Part shown: positions 31,524 to 41,300 of the stretch, piece by piece
Layout: each line of letters starts with the position of its first letter
How positions within the stretch are numbered: the stretch's first letter is position 1
Source of the DNA: SZUA-547 sp963669315
GTDB lineage: Bacteria; Pseudomonadota; Alphaproteobacteria; Rhodobacterales; Rhodobacteraceae
DNA: 64,000 nt
Reading direction: 5' to 3'
Assembly (NCBI GenBank): GCA_963669315.1
Contig: OY770021.1
Location: 2,542,001-2,606,000, forward strand
Notes under the pieces: model-generated
What the model saw: the letters and a program-made list of their open reading frames with translations, nothing else
Databases searched by the model: none
What the model was told of the DNA's origin: nothing
Made by a program: the position numbers and the translations under genes

Positions 31524-32378
31524 ATGACCGAATTCGACCGCGCCGCGCTTGAAACCGCCATCGAGAGCGCATGGGATGCGCGCGCCGAGATCTCGCCCGA
31601 GACCTCCGGCGAGACGCGGGAGGCCGTCGAGGACACGCTGGAGGCGCTGGACAAGGGCGCGCTGCGTGTCGCCGAGCGCGGCGAGGACGGAAACTGGTCG
31701 GTCAATCAATGGGCCAAGAAGGCGGTGCTGCTGTCGTTTCGCCTGAACGACATGCATCCGATCCCCGGCGGACCGGGCCATGCGACTTGGTGGGACAAGG
31801 TGCCGTCCAAATTCGAGGGCTGGGGCGAGGCCGACTGGTCCGAGGCCGGGTTCCGCGGCGTGCCAAACTGCATCGTGCGTAAATCGGCCTATATCGCGCC
31901 GGGCGTGGTGCTGATGCCGTCTTTCGTAAATCTCGGCGCTTATGTCGATTCCGGAACCATGGTCGACACATGGGTCACGGTCGGATCCTGCGCGCAGATC
32001 GGCAAGAACGTGCATCTTTCCGGCGGCGTCGGCATCGGCGGCGTGTTGGAGCCGATGCAGGCAGGACCGACCATCATCGAGGATAACTGCTTCATCGGCG
32101 CCCGGTCCGAAGTGGTCGAGGGCTGCATCGTGCGCGAGGGCTCCGTCCTTGGCATGGGCGTCTTCATCGGCCAGTCGACCAAGATCATCGACCGCGCCAC
32201 CGGCGAGGTGTTCATGGGCGAGGTGCCGCCCTATTCGGTGGTCGTGGCGGGCGCGACGCAGGGCAAGCCGCTGCCGAATGGCGAGCCGGGGCCCAGCCTT
32301 TACTGCGCGGTGATCGTCAAGCGCGTGGATGAGCGCACGCGGTCGAAGACCTCGATCAACGATCTCTTGCGCGACTGA
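31524..32378 (+). CDS. dapD: Tetrahydrodipicolinate N-succinyltransferase
   Basis: The fourth step of the succinylase branch of lysine/meso-diaminopimelate synthesis: adds succinyl from succinyl-CoA to tetrahydrodipicolinate. The 284-aa protein has an N-terminal helical domain and the left-handed beta-helix built from hexapeptide repeats (VVLMPSFVNLGAYVDSGTMVD, then AQIGKNVHLSGGVGIGGVLE), both diagnostic. It lies 4 bp before a small unknown gene, and dapE follows about 1 kb later on the same strand. The set points to a DAP-type peptidoglycan. Confidence 0.97.
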   Translation: MTEFDRAALETAIESAWDARAEISPETSGETREAVEDTLEALDKGALRVAERGEDGNWSVNQWAKKAVLLSFRLNDMHPIPGGPGHATWWDKVPSKFEGWGEADWSEAGFRGVPNCIVRKSAYIAPGVVLMPSFVNLGAYVDSGTMVDTWVTVGSCAQIGKNVHLSGGVGIGGVLEPMQAGPTIIEDNCFIGARSEVVEGCIVREGSVLGMGVFIGQSTKIIDRATGEVFMGEVPPYSVVVAGATQGKPLPNGEPGPSLYCAVIVKRVDERTRSKTSINDLLRD

Positions 32379-32382
32379 CCCG

Positions 32383-32700
32383 TTGACCCAACAGGTCTAC
32401 ACCCTGCTCGTCGACGTTTCCCGCGCCGAGGATGACGGTTTGCCTGAAGGCGCGACCGGGGCGGCGCTGATGTGCTACGCCAGCGGCGTGGATGAGGCGG
32501 AGGCCGTGCGGGAGACGGTCGCGGTCCTGAAGCAAGCGGGCATGGCCCCGGTGGAGGTGTCCGGCTACGGTACGCGAGAAGAACGTCTGGCGGACGGGCA
32601 TGACATATCGGAGAAAGATATTGCCCTGATGGACCGCGCGCTCGCAGACAATGCGGTGGTCGTGGCCATGATTACGCCATTTTTCGACGACGAAGGCTAG
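32383..32700 (+). CDS. Small conserved hypothetical behind dapD
   Basis: A 105-aa frame in the dapD transcript, from a TTG codon 4 nt after the dapD stop. It begins TQQVYTLLVDVSRAEDDGLP, then EGATGAALMCYASGVDEAEAVRETV and SGYGTREERLADGHDISEKD, ending AMITPFFDDEG. It reads as a compact alpha/beta protein with no known domain name to me. Starts other than TTG in this frame are too far downstream to give the full fold. The gene order dapD then this small gene then dapE suggests a stable neighbour of lysine synthesis. Confidence 0.6.
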   Translation: MTQQVYTLLVDVSRAEDDGLPEGATGAALMCYASGVDEAEAVRETVAVLKQAGMAPVEVSGYGTREERLADGHDISEKDIALMDRALADNAVVVAMITPFFDDEG

Positions 32701-32792
32701 CAATCACCATTCATTAGGGAGTTGGACTGGCCAGCGGGCATGGGCGCATTTCGATACAGCCCGTTTCAATGCGCGCGCCGGACCGGCGAAAT

Positions 32793-32821
32793 TTGCCAGG
32801 TTTCTCAATTTTAGGTATAAT
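32793..32821 (+). promoter_or_regulatory. Strong sigma-70-type promoter before 33048
   Basis: -35 TTGCCA (32793-32798), 17-nt spacer, and a perfect -10 TATAAT (32816-32821). The expected start point is about 32828, which leaves a leader of some 220 nt before the next gene at 33048, or a short RNA transcribed from this promoter alone. The rest of 32701-33047 shows no gene. Confidence 0.65.
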
Positions 32822-33047
32822 CCGGCATTAACAGCCCATTGAAGGGCGTGAATACTATTGAGGACAGTGCAGCGTTCGCCGCGCCCGCCCGATGGGCCGG
32901 CGGCAGTCGTTGCGTCCCTTTCGTCCCAAAGTTTGCGTTTACACCTAGCATTTCGCGCGCCTGCGCGCCGTGTTCAACGGCGTGGTTGTTTGGCGCAAGG
33001 TGGCGTGGTTAACCCCGGCGCCGCCAACTATGGGGGAGCCTAGCCCA

Positions 33048-33320
33048 ATGGGCATTCTGGACTTCGTAATAAAGAAAAAGGAGCCGACGCTGGAAGAGCG
33101 CGCGGCGTCCTTTATCACACGTCACGGCGGCGACGATTTCCTCCGCAGCGTCGCGCACAATATCGATCCCTTTATGGATCTCAGCCCCGAATATCGCGGG
33201 CTGACGCGCACCGCGCAGGAAATGGTCGGCGGCGATCTTTGCGGCACCTATGGCGGGGTGCTGGAAGCTGAGATGCGCAAGCGCCTGATTCATCTTGGCT
33301 TGCTGCGTGAGGTCGCCTAA
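33048..33320 (+). CDS. Small hypothetical protein
   Basis: A 90-aa protein starting MGILDFVIKKKEPTLEERA, with a GGGGGAG ribosome site. The middle contains FITRHGGDDFLRSVAHNIDPFMDLS and the end is AEMRKRLIHLGLLREVA. It is soluble and predicted helical, with no named domain known to me. A very strong promoter 230 bp upstream probably drives it. It sits between the dapD unit and dapE. Confidence 0.6.
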   Translation: MGILDFVIKKKEPTLEERAASFITRHGGDDFLRSVAHNIDPFMDLSPEYRGLTRTAQEMVGGDLCGTYGGVLEAEMRKRLIHLGLLREVA

Positions 33321-33467
33321 CGCGACGGTGATGCGCCCGCATCGGGGTCGGGCGTGAAAGACGGACCTGCGGGCGGAGCAGCTTGATTGCTCCGCGAGCG
33401 GGCTTGCGTTCATCCGGCTGGCATCCTATCGCGGATTGACCCGTCCTCATCCCGGTCAGGATCGCCC

Positions 33468-34622
33468 ATGTCGCCCTCGGATGCCTCCTCCATCGATCCC
33501 GTCAGCCTGACAGCGGATTTGATCCGCCAACCTTCCGTCACTCCCGATTCGATTGGCGCGATTGAGCTGTTGTCGGTAAGGCTGAAAGGTCTCGGCTTCG
33601 TCTGCCATCGGTGCGACCGCGGCGGGGTTCCAAATCTGTACGCTCGTTGGGGGGCAGAGGCGCCGGTCTTCGCCTTCAATGGCCATGTGGACGTCGTGCC
33701 CGTGGGCGATGAATCGGCGTGGACCCATCCGCCCTTCAGCGGAGAAGAGGCCGACGCCGCGCTGTGGGGCCGGGGTTCGCAGGATATGAAGTCGGGCGTC
33801 GCCGCCTTCGTCGCCGCCGCCGCCGCTTTGATTTCGAAGGCGCCGCCGAAGGGCTCTATCGCGCTGATGATCACCGGCGACGAGGAAGGGCCGGGTGTGG
33901 ACGGCACGCGGGCGGTCCTCGACTGGATGGCCGCGAATGGCGAGCGGGCGGATGTCTGCATTGTGGGCGAGCCGACCTCGGTCGCAGCGTTTGGCGATGT
34001 GATGAAGATCGGGCGGCGCGGCTCGATGACCGGCTATTTCACCGCGACCGGCGTTCAGGGCCATTCAGCCTATCCCGAGAAGGCGAAGAATCCGCTGCCT
34101 GCTCTGGCGCGGTTGCTGGACCGGCTGGCGTCTGAGCCGCTCGATCAGGGCACCGCGCATTTTCAGCCCTCGACGCTGGCGATCACCTCAATCGATGTCG
34201 GCAATCCGGCCAACAATGTGATCCCGGCAGAGGGGAGGGCGATGGTCAATATCCGCTTCAATGATTCGCATACGAGCGACTCCATCGCTGAGTGGCTTCG
34301 CGGGCATATGGCGGATGTGGCGGCGGCTTTCGGCGTCGCGGTGGATGTTGAATTGCAGATTTCGGGTGAAAGCTTCCTGACCCCGCCGGGGCCTTTGTCG
34401 GAACTTGTCGCCGGCGCTGTCGAAGCGGTCGCGGGCCGGCGCCCGGACATGACCACGGGGGGCGGCACTTCTGATGCGCGTTTCGTGAAGGATCATTGCC
34501 CGGTGGTCGAATTTGGCCTTGTCGGCGACACGATGCATCAGGTGGATGAGCGCGTTCCGGTCGAGCAGGTCCGCCAATTGGCGGCGGTCTACGAAGAAGT
34601 GCTGCGGCGCTATTTCGCTTGA
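33468..34622 (+). CDS. dapE: Succinyl-diaminopimelate desuccinylase
   Basis: A two-zinc M20-type metallohydrolase that removes succinate from N-succinyl-LL-diaminopimelate in lysine and cell-wall synthesis. The 384-aa protein has the first metal motif in FAFNGHVDVVPVGDESAWT, the bridging Asp in GRGSQDMKSGVAAF, the catalytic Glu in TGDEEGPG, and GEPTS. The dimerisation domain and a late metal region (GGTSDARF) are also present. The start at 33468 has AGGATCG upstream. It is convergent with cobT, 4 bp apart. Confidence 0.95.
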   Translation: MSPSDASSIDPVSLTADLIRQPSVTPDSIGAIELLSVRLKGLGFVCHRCDRGGVPNLYARWGAEAPVFAFNGHVDVVPVGDESAWTHPPFSGEEADAALWGRGSQDMKSGVAAFVAAAAALISKAPPKGSIALMITGDEEGPGVDGTRAVLDWMAANGERADVCIVGEPTSVAAFGDVMKIGRRGSMTGYFTATGVQGHSAYPEKAKNPLPALARLLDRLASEPLDQGTAHFQPSTLAITSIDVGNPANNVIPAEGRAMVNIRFNDSHTSDSIAEWLRGHMADVAAAFGVAVDVELQISGESFLTPPGPLSELVAGAVEAVAGRRPDMTTGGGTSDARFVKDHCPVVEFGLVGDTMHQVDERVPVEQVRQLAAVYEEVLRRYFA

Positions 34623-34626
34623 GGCG

Positions 34627-35646
34627 TCAGTCCTTTTCGCTGACCGCGGCCTCCTCGAATGTCGCCATGCCGGAATGGCAGGCGAGGGCGCTTTTCAGGA
34701 TGTTGACCGCCAGAGCGGCCCCTGACCCTTCGCCGAGCCTGAGGCCGAGATTGAGGATCGGTTCCATACCCAGCGCATTCAAAAGTCGCTCATGGGCGGA
34801 TTCTTCCGACAGGTGCCCGGCCACGCAATGGTCCAACGCGCCTGGTGATGCTTTCTCCAACGCTGCTGCCGCGGCGGTTCCAATGAACCCATCCAATATC
34901 CCCGGTATTCGATGGGCGCGGGCGGCGGCGAGCGCGCCGGCGATTGCGGCCAACTCCCGCCCCGCCAGACGCCGCAGGGCCTGCAAAGGATCCGATAGCG
35001 CTTCGGCGTGGCGCGCAAGTCCGGCGTCCACAACGCGCGCTTTAAGCGCGACGCCCGCTTTGTCCAACCCGGTTCCACGCCCTGCCCAGTCGGCCCCGCT
35101 CCCTCCAAACAGCGCGGCGGAAAGCGCGGCGGCGGAGGTCGTGTTGCCGATTCCCATCTCGCCGCAGATCAAAAGGTCCGCATCTGGATCCACAGAGTCC
35201 CAACCGGTGGTGATCGCGGCGAGCAATTCCGCCTCGGTCATTGCGGGGCTTTGCGTGAAATCCGCGGTCGGGCGGTCAAGGTCCAGCGCTTGCACCGAAA
35301 GCTGTGCGCCCGCGATGTCGCAAAGCTGGTTGATGGCGGCGCCTCCGGCCTTAAAATTTGCCACCATTTGCACGGTGACTTCAGACGGAAAGGCGGAGAC
35401 GCCCTGCGCGGTCACCCCGTGATTACCAGCAAACACCACTGCTTGCGGGCGTTCGACTCGCGCGCGCGGGTCGCCGCGCCAGCCGCAATACCAGATCGCC
35501 AGCCGCTCAAGACGCCCCAACGCCCCGGCGGGTTTGGTCAGTTGCGCGTTGCGCGCTTCAGCCTCGGCGGCCGCGTTGGTGTTTGGGCCGGGAGGGTCGA
35601 GCAGAAGGGCGCGAAACTCGTCGATGGTGCTGAATGGTGCGATCAT
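34627..35646 (-). CDS. cobT: Nicotinate-nucleotide:dimethylbenzimidazole phosphoribosyltransferase
   Basis: Makes alpha-ribazole phosphate for the lower loop of cobalamin. The 339-aa length is normal. Signature segments are GEMGIGNTTSAAALSAALFG, LGRLERLAIWYCGWRGDP, VFAGNHGVTAQGVSAFP and GILDGFIGTAAAAAL. Divergent with cobS across 72 bp, so the two share a control region; that gap is too short for a complete cobalamin riboswitch. Confidence 0.95.
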   Translation of the reverse strand: MIAPFSTIDEFRALLLDPPGPNTNAAAEAEARNAQLTKPAGALGRLERLAIWYCGWRGDPRARVERPQAVVFAGNHGVTAQGVSAFPSEVTVQMVANFKAGGAAINQLCDIAGAQLSVQALDLDRPTADFTQSPAMTEAELLAAITTGWDSVDPDADLLICGEMGIGNTTSAAALSAALFGGSGADWAGRGTGLDKAGVALKARVVDAGLARHAEALSDPLQALRRLAGRELAAIAGALAAARAHRIPGILDGFIGTAAAAALEKASPGALDHCVAGHLSEESAHERLLNALGMEPILNLGLRLGEGSGAALAVNILKSALACHSGMATFEEAAVSEKD

Positions 35647-35718
35647 CGGGGGGCCTTTAGCTTGAGGTCCGGCGGAGATAGCTTCCGCGTGTGGATGAAG
35701 TAAAGCGGCGGGCGCAGG

Positions 35719-36522
35719 ATGGAGGCGGAAAGTTCAGGCGAGGAGGCGCATTTGCGCTGGATCGACCTATGGGTCGCCGTCGCGCTGCTGACCCGGCTTC
35801 CTGTGCCGGCGCTTGATGACGCTTCGGCGCGGCGTTCCGCGCATGCCGTCTGGGCTTATCCGGCAGTGGGAGCAGTGGTGGGTGCGCTCACCGGTCTAAC
35901 GCTGATCGGGCTGAGCGCCCTTGGCGTCTATCCGCCAATCTCCGCCGCAATCTCATTGGCCGTCGCCGCCTTTGCGACAGGCGCCCTGCATGAAGACGGC
36001 TTGGCCGATTGCGCTGATGGGATTGGCGGAGGCTGGAGCGTCGAGCGGCGCCTCGAGATCATGAAGGACTCCAGCATTGGAACCTATGGGATGCTGGCGC
36101 TGATATTCGCCAGCCTTGCGCGTTGGGGCGCTTTGGTCGCCATGACGGCATGGTCGCCCGCCGTCGCCGTCGCCGCGATGGTCTTCGCCGGCGCCGTCAG
36201 TCGGGCGCCGCTGGGCGCGATCATGCGATGGGTTCCGAACGCGAGGGCCGGGCAGGGTCTGTCCGCGTCGGTCGGCAGGCCTCCGCTGGCGTCGGCGCTG
36301 TTGTCGCTGACGCTGGGCTGCGTCGCGATACCAGCGGCCGTGGTTTACGCAGCTCTTTCGGCGGGCGCTGTCATGGCCGTATTCGCCGCGTTGTCCGCCG
36401 CCGCAACGATGGCGTGGATCGCCTGGCGCAAGCTGGGCGGGCAGACAGGCGACGTGCTGGGCGCGGCGCAGGTGCTGGCGGAGGTCGGCGCGCTCGCGGC
36501 GCTGGCGACACTGACGACCTGA
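35719..36522 (+). CDS. cobS: Adenosylcobinamide-GDP ribazoletransferase
   Basis: The last assembly step of cobalamin: joins adenosylcobinamide-GDP and alpha-ribazole. An integral membrane protein of 267 aa with several spans. The motif HEDGLADCADGIGGGWSVERRLEIMKDSSIGTYG is diagnostic (given here as its key parts: EDGLADCADG and KDSSIGTYG). Reading frame intact. It is divergent from cobT, which makes its substrate. With MeaB elsewhere in the window, it supports B12 salvage or synthesis. Confidence 0.95.
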   Translation: MEAESSGEEAHLRWIDLWVAVALLTRLPVPALDDASARRSAHAVWAYPAVGAVVGALTGLTLIGLSALGVYPPISAAISLAVAAFATGALHEDGLADCADGIGGGWSVERRLEIMKDSSIGTYGMLALIFASLARWGALVAMTAWSPAVAVAAMVFAGAVSRAPLGAIMRWVPNARAGQGLSASVGRPPLASALLSLTLGCVAIPAAVVYAALSAGAVMAVFAALSAAATMAWIAWRKLGGQTGDVLGAAQVLAEVGALAALATLTT

Positions 36523-36532
36523 AATAGGCACG

Positions 36533-36562
36533 AAAAAGGGCCGCGCCTTATGGACGCGGCCC
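36533..36562 (-). terminator. Terminator of carD
   Basis: An 8-bp stem GGGCCGCG/CGCGGCCC around 9 nt, followed on the minus strand by TTTTT. It begins about 27 nt after the carD stop codon and lies between the convergent cobS and carD. Confidence 0.75.
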
Positions 36563-36588
36563 AGGATCTTGTTCAGTTATGTCGAGTT

Positions 36589-37104
36589 TCAGGCGGCGCG
36601 CTGGATCAACGTCTCAGAGACGCTGGCGGCGGCCTTGCTCTCGTCAATCGCGCGCACGGCGGCAACTTCGCGGGTCAGACGCTCAAACGCCGCTTCGTAA
36701 AGCTGACGTTCGGAGTAGGACTGCTCCGGCTGATCCTCACCCCGGTGCAGATCGCGCACGACCTCGGCGATCGAAATCAGATCGCCGGAGTTGATCTTCT
36801 GCTCGTACTCCTGCGCGCGACGGGACCACATGGCGCGCTTTACGCGTGCGCGGCCCTTAAGCGTCTCGATCGCCTTGCCGACGATGTCAGGAGAGGACAG
36901 ATTGCGCATTCCGATCGATGTCGCCTTCGCGGTCGGAACCCGAAGGGTCATCTTGTCCTTTTCGAACGAAATCACGAAGAGTTCGAGGGTCATCCCGGCA
37001 ACTTCCTGCTCTTCGATCGACACGATCTTGCCGACGCCATGCGCCGGATAGACCACGTAATCGTTCGCCCGGAAGTCGCGCCGTTTATCAGTTTTCTTGG
37101 CCAT
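36589..37104 (-). CDS. CarD family transcriptional regulator
   Basis: A 171-aa protein that binds RNA polymerase beta subunit and stabilises open complexes; in Rhodobacter sphaeroides it activates rRNA promoters. The N-terminal Tudor-like RID domain begins FRANDYVVYPAHGVGKIVSIEEQEVAGM, and the helical DNA-contacting region follows (LKGRARVKRAMWSRRAQEYEQKI). The start ATG is at 37104. A conserved 19-nt motif lies about 240 bp upstream. The gene has its own terminator. Confidence 0.95.
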   Translation of the reverse strand: MAKKTDKRRDFRANDYVVYPAHGVGKIVSIEEQEVAGMTLELFVISFEKDKMTLRVPTAKATSIGMRNLSSPDIVGKAIETLKGRARVKRAMWSRRAQEYEQKINSGDLISIAEVVRDLHRGEDQPEQSYSERQLYEAAFERLTREVAAVRAIDESKAAASVSETLIQRAA

Positions 37105-37525
37105 TCTACTCCAATCTTATTATCTGGCGCCCCGGCAAAGCCCAATCGGACGAAGCGGGCGTCAAGAAGCCCCCACCCGCCGCAGCAGGTCTGGGCCGTC
37201 AACTCGAATTTCGCAAACTCCGGCCGCCCAAAGCTCCAATTCCTTGGGCGCAAATCGGTGGCTTCGTTCCAGGGAACGCCGTCATCCGCAGGCGGCACTT
37301 GTACGTTGTGAACTTAATATAGCAAATTTTGGCGGGGATTCCACGTGCTGCACTGCAAAATAGCAATGTCAACCCCGAAAATCTTCCATTGAGGGGGATT
37401 TCGGTGTTCAGAGCAGATATTTCGCATCGAAGAGTGCGACGTTTTATCTGAAGGAGCGGGCTGAAGCGCCTCAGATCGCTAAATGATTGGCGAATCGGTT
37501 CGATGGAGATTCGCTGAGAATCAGT
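37105..37525. other. carD upstream region, no convincing gene
   Basis: About 420 bp that must contain the carD promoter. The 37260-37420 part is AT-rich and carries a motif shared with 23053-23071. Near 37420-37485 a frame reads SATFYLKERAEAPQIAK before a stop, but it has no start codon, so I do not call a gene. Confidence 0.45.
37346..37364. promoter_or_regulatory. Conserved motif, copy 2 (PhaR-like operator?)
   Basis: TGCTGCACTGCAAAATAGC, 17 of 19 positions identical to the motif at 23053-23071. Both lie upstream of minus-strand genes and in the same orientation. A TTGACA box lies next to this copy on the minus strand (37367-37372). Confidence 0.45.
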
Positions 37526-37864
37526 TCAGTCGCCTTCGCCCGGCGCTTCGGAAAAGAACTTTTCGAACTTTCCGGATTCGCCGTCATATTTCTCCGCTTC
37601 CGGCATCGGCTCTTTCTGGGCGGTGATATTCGGCCAGACTTCGGCGTATTTCGCGTTGACCTCCAGCCACTTCTCCAGCCCCGGTTCCGTGTCGGGCCGG
37701 ATCGCGTCTGCAGGGCATTCCGGTTCACAGACGCCGCAATCGATGCATTCGTCGGGATGAATGACGAGCATGTTCTCGCCTTCATAGAAACAGTCGACGG
37801 GGCAAACCTCGACGCAATCGGTGTATTTGCACCGGATGCAACTGTCGTTGACGATGTAGGTCAT
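37526..37864 (-). CDS. fdxA: Seven-iron ferredoxin FdxA
   Basis: A 112-aa electron carrier with one [3Fe-4S] and one [4Fe-4S] cluster. The N-terminal motif MTYIVNDSCIRCKYTDCVEVCP and the second motif CIDCGVCEPECP hold the cluster ligands. A C-terminal extension of about 50 residues (KYAEVWPNITAQKEPMPEAEKYD) is typical of FdxA. It follows the S4-domain gene on the same strand, about 90 bp downstream. Confidence 0.97.
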   Translation of the reverse strand: MTYIVNDSCIRCKYTDCVEVCPVDCFYEGENMLVIHPDECIDCGVCEPECPADAIRPDTEPGLEKWLEVNAKYAEVWPNITAQKEPMPEAEKYDGESGKFEKFFSEAPGEGD

Positions 37865-37954
37865 GGGCCTTGGCCTCGCTCGATATGGGCTGCAGTCGGG
37901 GCTCGCGCCTCCTGCCGCATCGCAGCAGGTTTTTATGGCTCGCGGGCCGGTTGT

Positions 37955-38347
37955 TCAAGCGTCGAAGCGATGAAGTTTGTCGCGTGCGCGCCTTTCACGC
38001 TTGCTGGGGCGTGGTCCCGGCGTCACCGAGGGCGCGGTTGGCGCCGCGGCGGCGCTCGGCTCTGGCGGCGATAAATCCTCGTAGAGCGCGGCGGCCTCGG
38101 GGGCAGGTCCCCGACGCAAACCGACGCGCAGAATGCGGACCACGCGCACCCGGCTATGTATGACGACGGTCAGAACATCATCCGGCCGCACCAGCGTGCT
38201 AGGCTTCGTTGCGCGTCGCCCGTTTGCGCGGAGCTTGCCGTCGCTGACGATTTTGGCGGCCAGGGTCCGCGTCTTGCAAAGCCTGGCGTGCCACAGCCAT
38301 TTATCGACCCGCTGCGTGGTCAGTTGATCCTGATCGCCAGAACTCAC
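37955..38347 (-). CDS. S4 domain RNA-binding protein (HslR-like)
   Basis: A 130-aa protein with one S4 domain at 13-75: QRVDKWLWHARLCKTRTLAAKIV then SDGKLRANGRRATKP. It resembles the heat-shock protein Hsp15, which binds 50S subunits with a stalled peptidyl-tRNA. A basic tail ends RERRARDKLHRFDA. Its start overlaps the stop of the long helicase gene (ATGA, 4 nt), so the two are translated together, which links it to RNA metabolism. Confidence 0.9.
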   Translation of the reverse strand: MSSGDQDQLTTQRVDKWLWHARLCKTRTLAAKIVSDGKLRANGRRATKPSTLVRPDDVLTVVIHSRVRVVRILRVGLRRGPAPEAAALYEDLSPPEPSAAAAPTAPSVTPGPRPSKRERRARDKLHRFDA

Positions 38348-41300
38348 TTTTTGTCTTTGAGCTGCTGAAGCACGGCGAAGGGATTGTCGGGATCGATCTT
38401 CTTCTCGCGCCGGGGCGGGGCGGCGGAAAACTCTCGCGATTTGCCGCCCTTATGCCCGCCCTTACGGTCGCGCTTGCCGGGTTTGTCGCCACCTTTGCGG
38501 CGGCGCTGAGACTTGCCGTCGCCTTTGCCATCTGCGCGCCCCTCTTTTCGGGGACCGCGCGCATCGTGACGGGGGCGCCGCGCACGGGGTGCATAGGAGA
38601 AGGTGTAGAAAACCTCGATCTCGGGTTCGGCCGGCTCATCGGTCTTGGCCTCGTCGGCCGTGGAGGCGTCTGGCGCCTCAGCCAGTTCAGCGGGCGGAGA
38701 GTCGGTCTGATCCGACACTGCCTCTTCCGGTTCGGCAGGCGCGTCCTCACTCGTCGCCGGGGCTGCGCTGTTCTCGGCAGGCGCCTCTGGCGTGTCAGGC
38801 GCAACTGCGTCGGCAGGGACATCAACTTTCGTGTCACCCTCGGTCGGGGCGTTAACTGTTTTCGCTTCCGCTTCCGCCGTGACCTCAGCGTCACCTTCTT
38901 TCGCCGATTGGGGCGCTTTCGGGCGCTCGCCGCGAACGGCCTTATAGCTGAGGCCCTGCATCAGCTCCGCGAACTGTTCCAATGTGCAGCCGGTGATCGA
39001 CAGCATGTCCGCCGTCGCCTCGAACCCGCCGCGGGTGTCCATCGGCCGGATGATGTCGGCGAGGCGCTCCAGCATGTCGATGCGGATCGCGCGAGACCCA
39101 GCGAGACGATAGCCGGCGCGCTCGTAATATCCCTCCGGCGCGCCCGGAACCTCCGGCACGGTCACCAGGCCGGGCGGCGGCGGGGCGGGGATCTCATCCA
39201 GCTTTTCCGCGAGGCCCCAGAGGACGATCCGAAACCGGGTCGGCGCGGGCTTCAGAAGCGCTGGCATGAAGATCGTGTGCTGGCCGAAACGGACGCCATG
39301 TTTCCGAAGCAGCCCGCGCGCGTCCTGATCCAGCGTCTTGATGTCGGCCGCAGCCTCTGCGCGGGGCAGAACGCCCAGCCGCTCGACGATGCGGAACGCG
39401 ACGCCGCGCGCGAGGCCATTGACGGCTTCATCGTCGCGCATGGCGATCAGCGGCTCGAACAGGGCGGCGATCCGGCGATTGATCCAATGGCCCAGACGGC
39501 GCTCGACCTTTTCGCGGACGCCCTGCTCGGCGTCATCCTCGACAAAGGGGATCACCCGCGGGCTGAGGGGATCGTCGCTGGCCTCCAGTCGGCCGACCGC
39601 GGCGTCGCCCCACATCAGGCCGCCTTGTTCGGTCATGTCGATTTCGGTATCGGGGCTGTTGTAGAAGCGGTCCGCCCGGCGGGAGAACTCGGATTGCAGC
39701 GCCTGCAACGAGGCGTTCTCCAGCTTCCGTCCTTCGGCCGATCCGGCGCCTTCGACGCTGAACCGGAACCCATCCAACCGACCGACGGCCACGCCCTCGA
39801 TCGTCACCTCGCCAGTATCGCTCACCTCGGCCACGAGGCTCTCCTTCTGTTTCAGCCGCCGCATCAGCACGCCGGTGCGCCGGTCGACAAATCGTTGCGT
39901 GAGCCGGTCGTGCAGGGCGTCGGACAGTTTGTCCTCCACCTCGCGCGTGCGGCCTCGCCATTCCTCAGGGTCGTCCAGCCAACGGCCCCGGTTAGAGACG
40001 TACGTCCAAGTGCGGATATAGGCGAGCCGCTTTGACAGCGTATCGATATCGCCGTCGGCGCGGTCCAGCCTTCCGACCTGAGTCGCCATCCAGTCCGGGG
40101 GTATAACGGCCGATTCGGACAGGAGAAACTCGTAAATGCGACGGCTAAGCGCCGCGTGGTCGGATGTGAGCGTTTTTCGGAAGTCCGGAATCTGACAGAC
40201 ATCCCACAAAAGCCGCACCGCCGCGCCGCCGGTGGCGCGGTCCTTGATCTCAGAATCGGACCAGAGCGCGCGCAGCGTTCTGAGGTCGTCGGCCTCTCTC
40301 GCGCGGGTCAGTCCGGGCGCCGGGGGCGCGGCCTCCAGGCTGGCGATCAGCGCCGGAACGGTCCCGAAGGAGAGGCTGTGATTGCGCCATTGCAGCAGCC
40401 GCACCGGCCGATAGGCGTGGTTCTCAATCGCGTCGATCAGGTCAGGATCCGGCGCGCGCGCTTCGGCGGTGACGCCAAATGTTCCATCGTTCATGTGCCG
40501 GCCGGCGCGGCCCGCGATCTGCCCGATCTCCTGCGGCTCCAGCGGGCGCATGCGGCGGCCGTCGAATTTAGAGAGGCCTGCGAAGGCGACATGTTTGACG
40601 TCGAGATTGAGACCCATGCCGATCGCGTCCGTGGCCACCAGATGATCCACGTCGCCGTTCTGATACAGCGCCACCTGCGCATTGCGGGTGCGCGGGCTGA
40701 GCGCGCCCATCACCACCGCCGCGCCTCCCTTCTGCCGCCGGATCAACTCGGCGATGGCGTAGACCGAGTCCGCCGAAAAGGCGACGACGGCCGAACGTCC
40801 GGGCAGGCGCGAGATCTTCTTCGAACCGGCGTATGACAGCGTGGAGAGGCGTGGCCGGGTCAGGAATCGGGCCTGGGGAATCAGCGCCTGAATACGCCCG
40901 CGCATTGTTTCGGCGCCCAGAAACAGGGTCTCATGCCGCCCGCGCGCGCGCAAAAGCCGGTCGGTGAAGACATGCCCGCGTTCGGGGTCCGCGCAAAGCT
41001 GGATCTCATCAACCGCCAGAAAATCAGGTCCCATATCCAACGGCATCGATTCGACCGTGCAGCAGTAATAGCGCGCGTCCTTGGGGACGATTTTCTCTTC
41101 ACCGGTGATCAGGGCGACTTCGCGCGGGCCGCGCAGATCGACGATGCGGTCATAGATCTCCCGCGCCAGAAGGCGCAGCGGAAAGCCGATCACCCCCGTC
41201 TTGTGGGCCAGCATTCTCTCGACCGCGTAGTGGGTCTTGCCGGTGTTAGTGGGCCCCAGCACCGCCGTCACCGAGGACCCGCCGGCGGCGATTGCGCCAT

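Noticed and set aside
35647..35718. A cobalamin riboswitch between cobT and cobS
   Set aside because: The gap is only 72 bp, too short for a complete B12 riboswitch, and no B12-box pattern is seen.
37420..37485. A frame with a plausible protein end (SATFYLKERAEAPQIAK)
   Set aside because: No start codon precedes it in frame before a stop; at best a decayed fragment.
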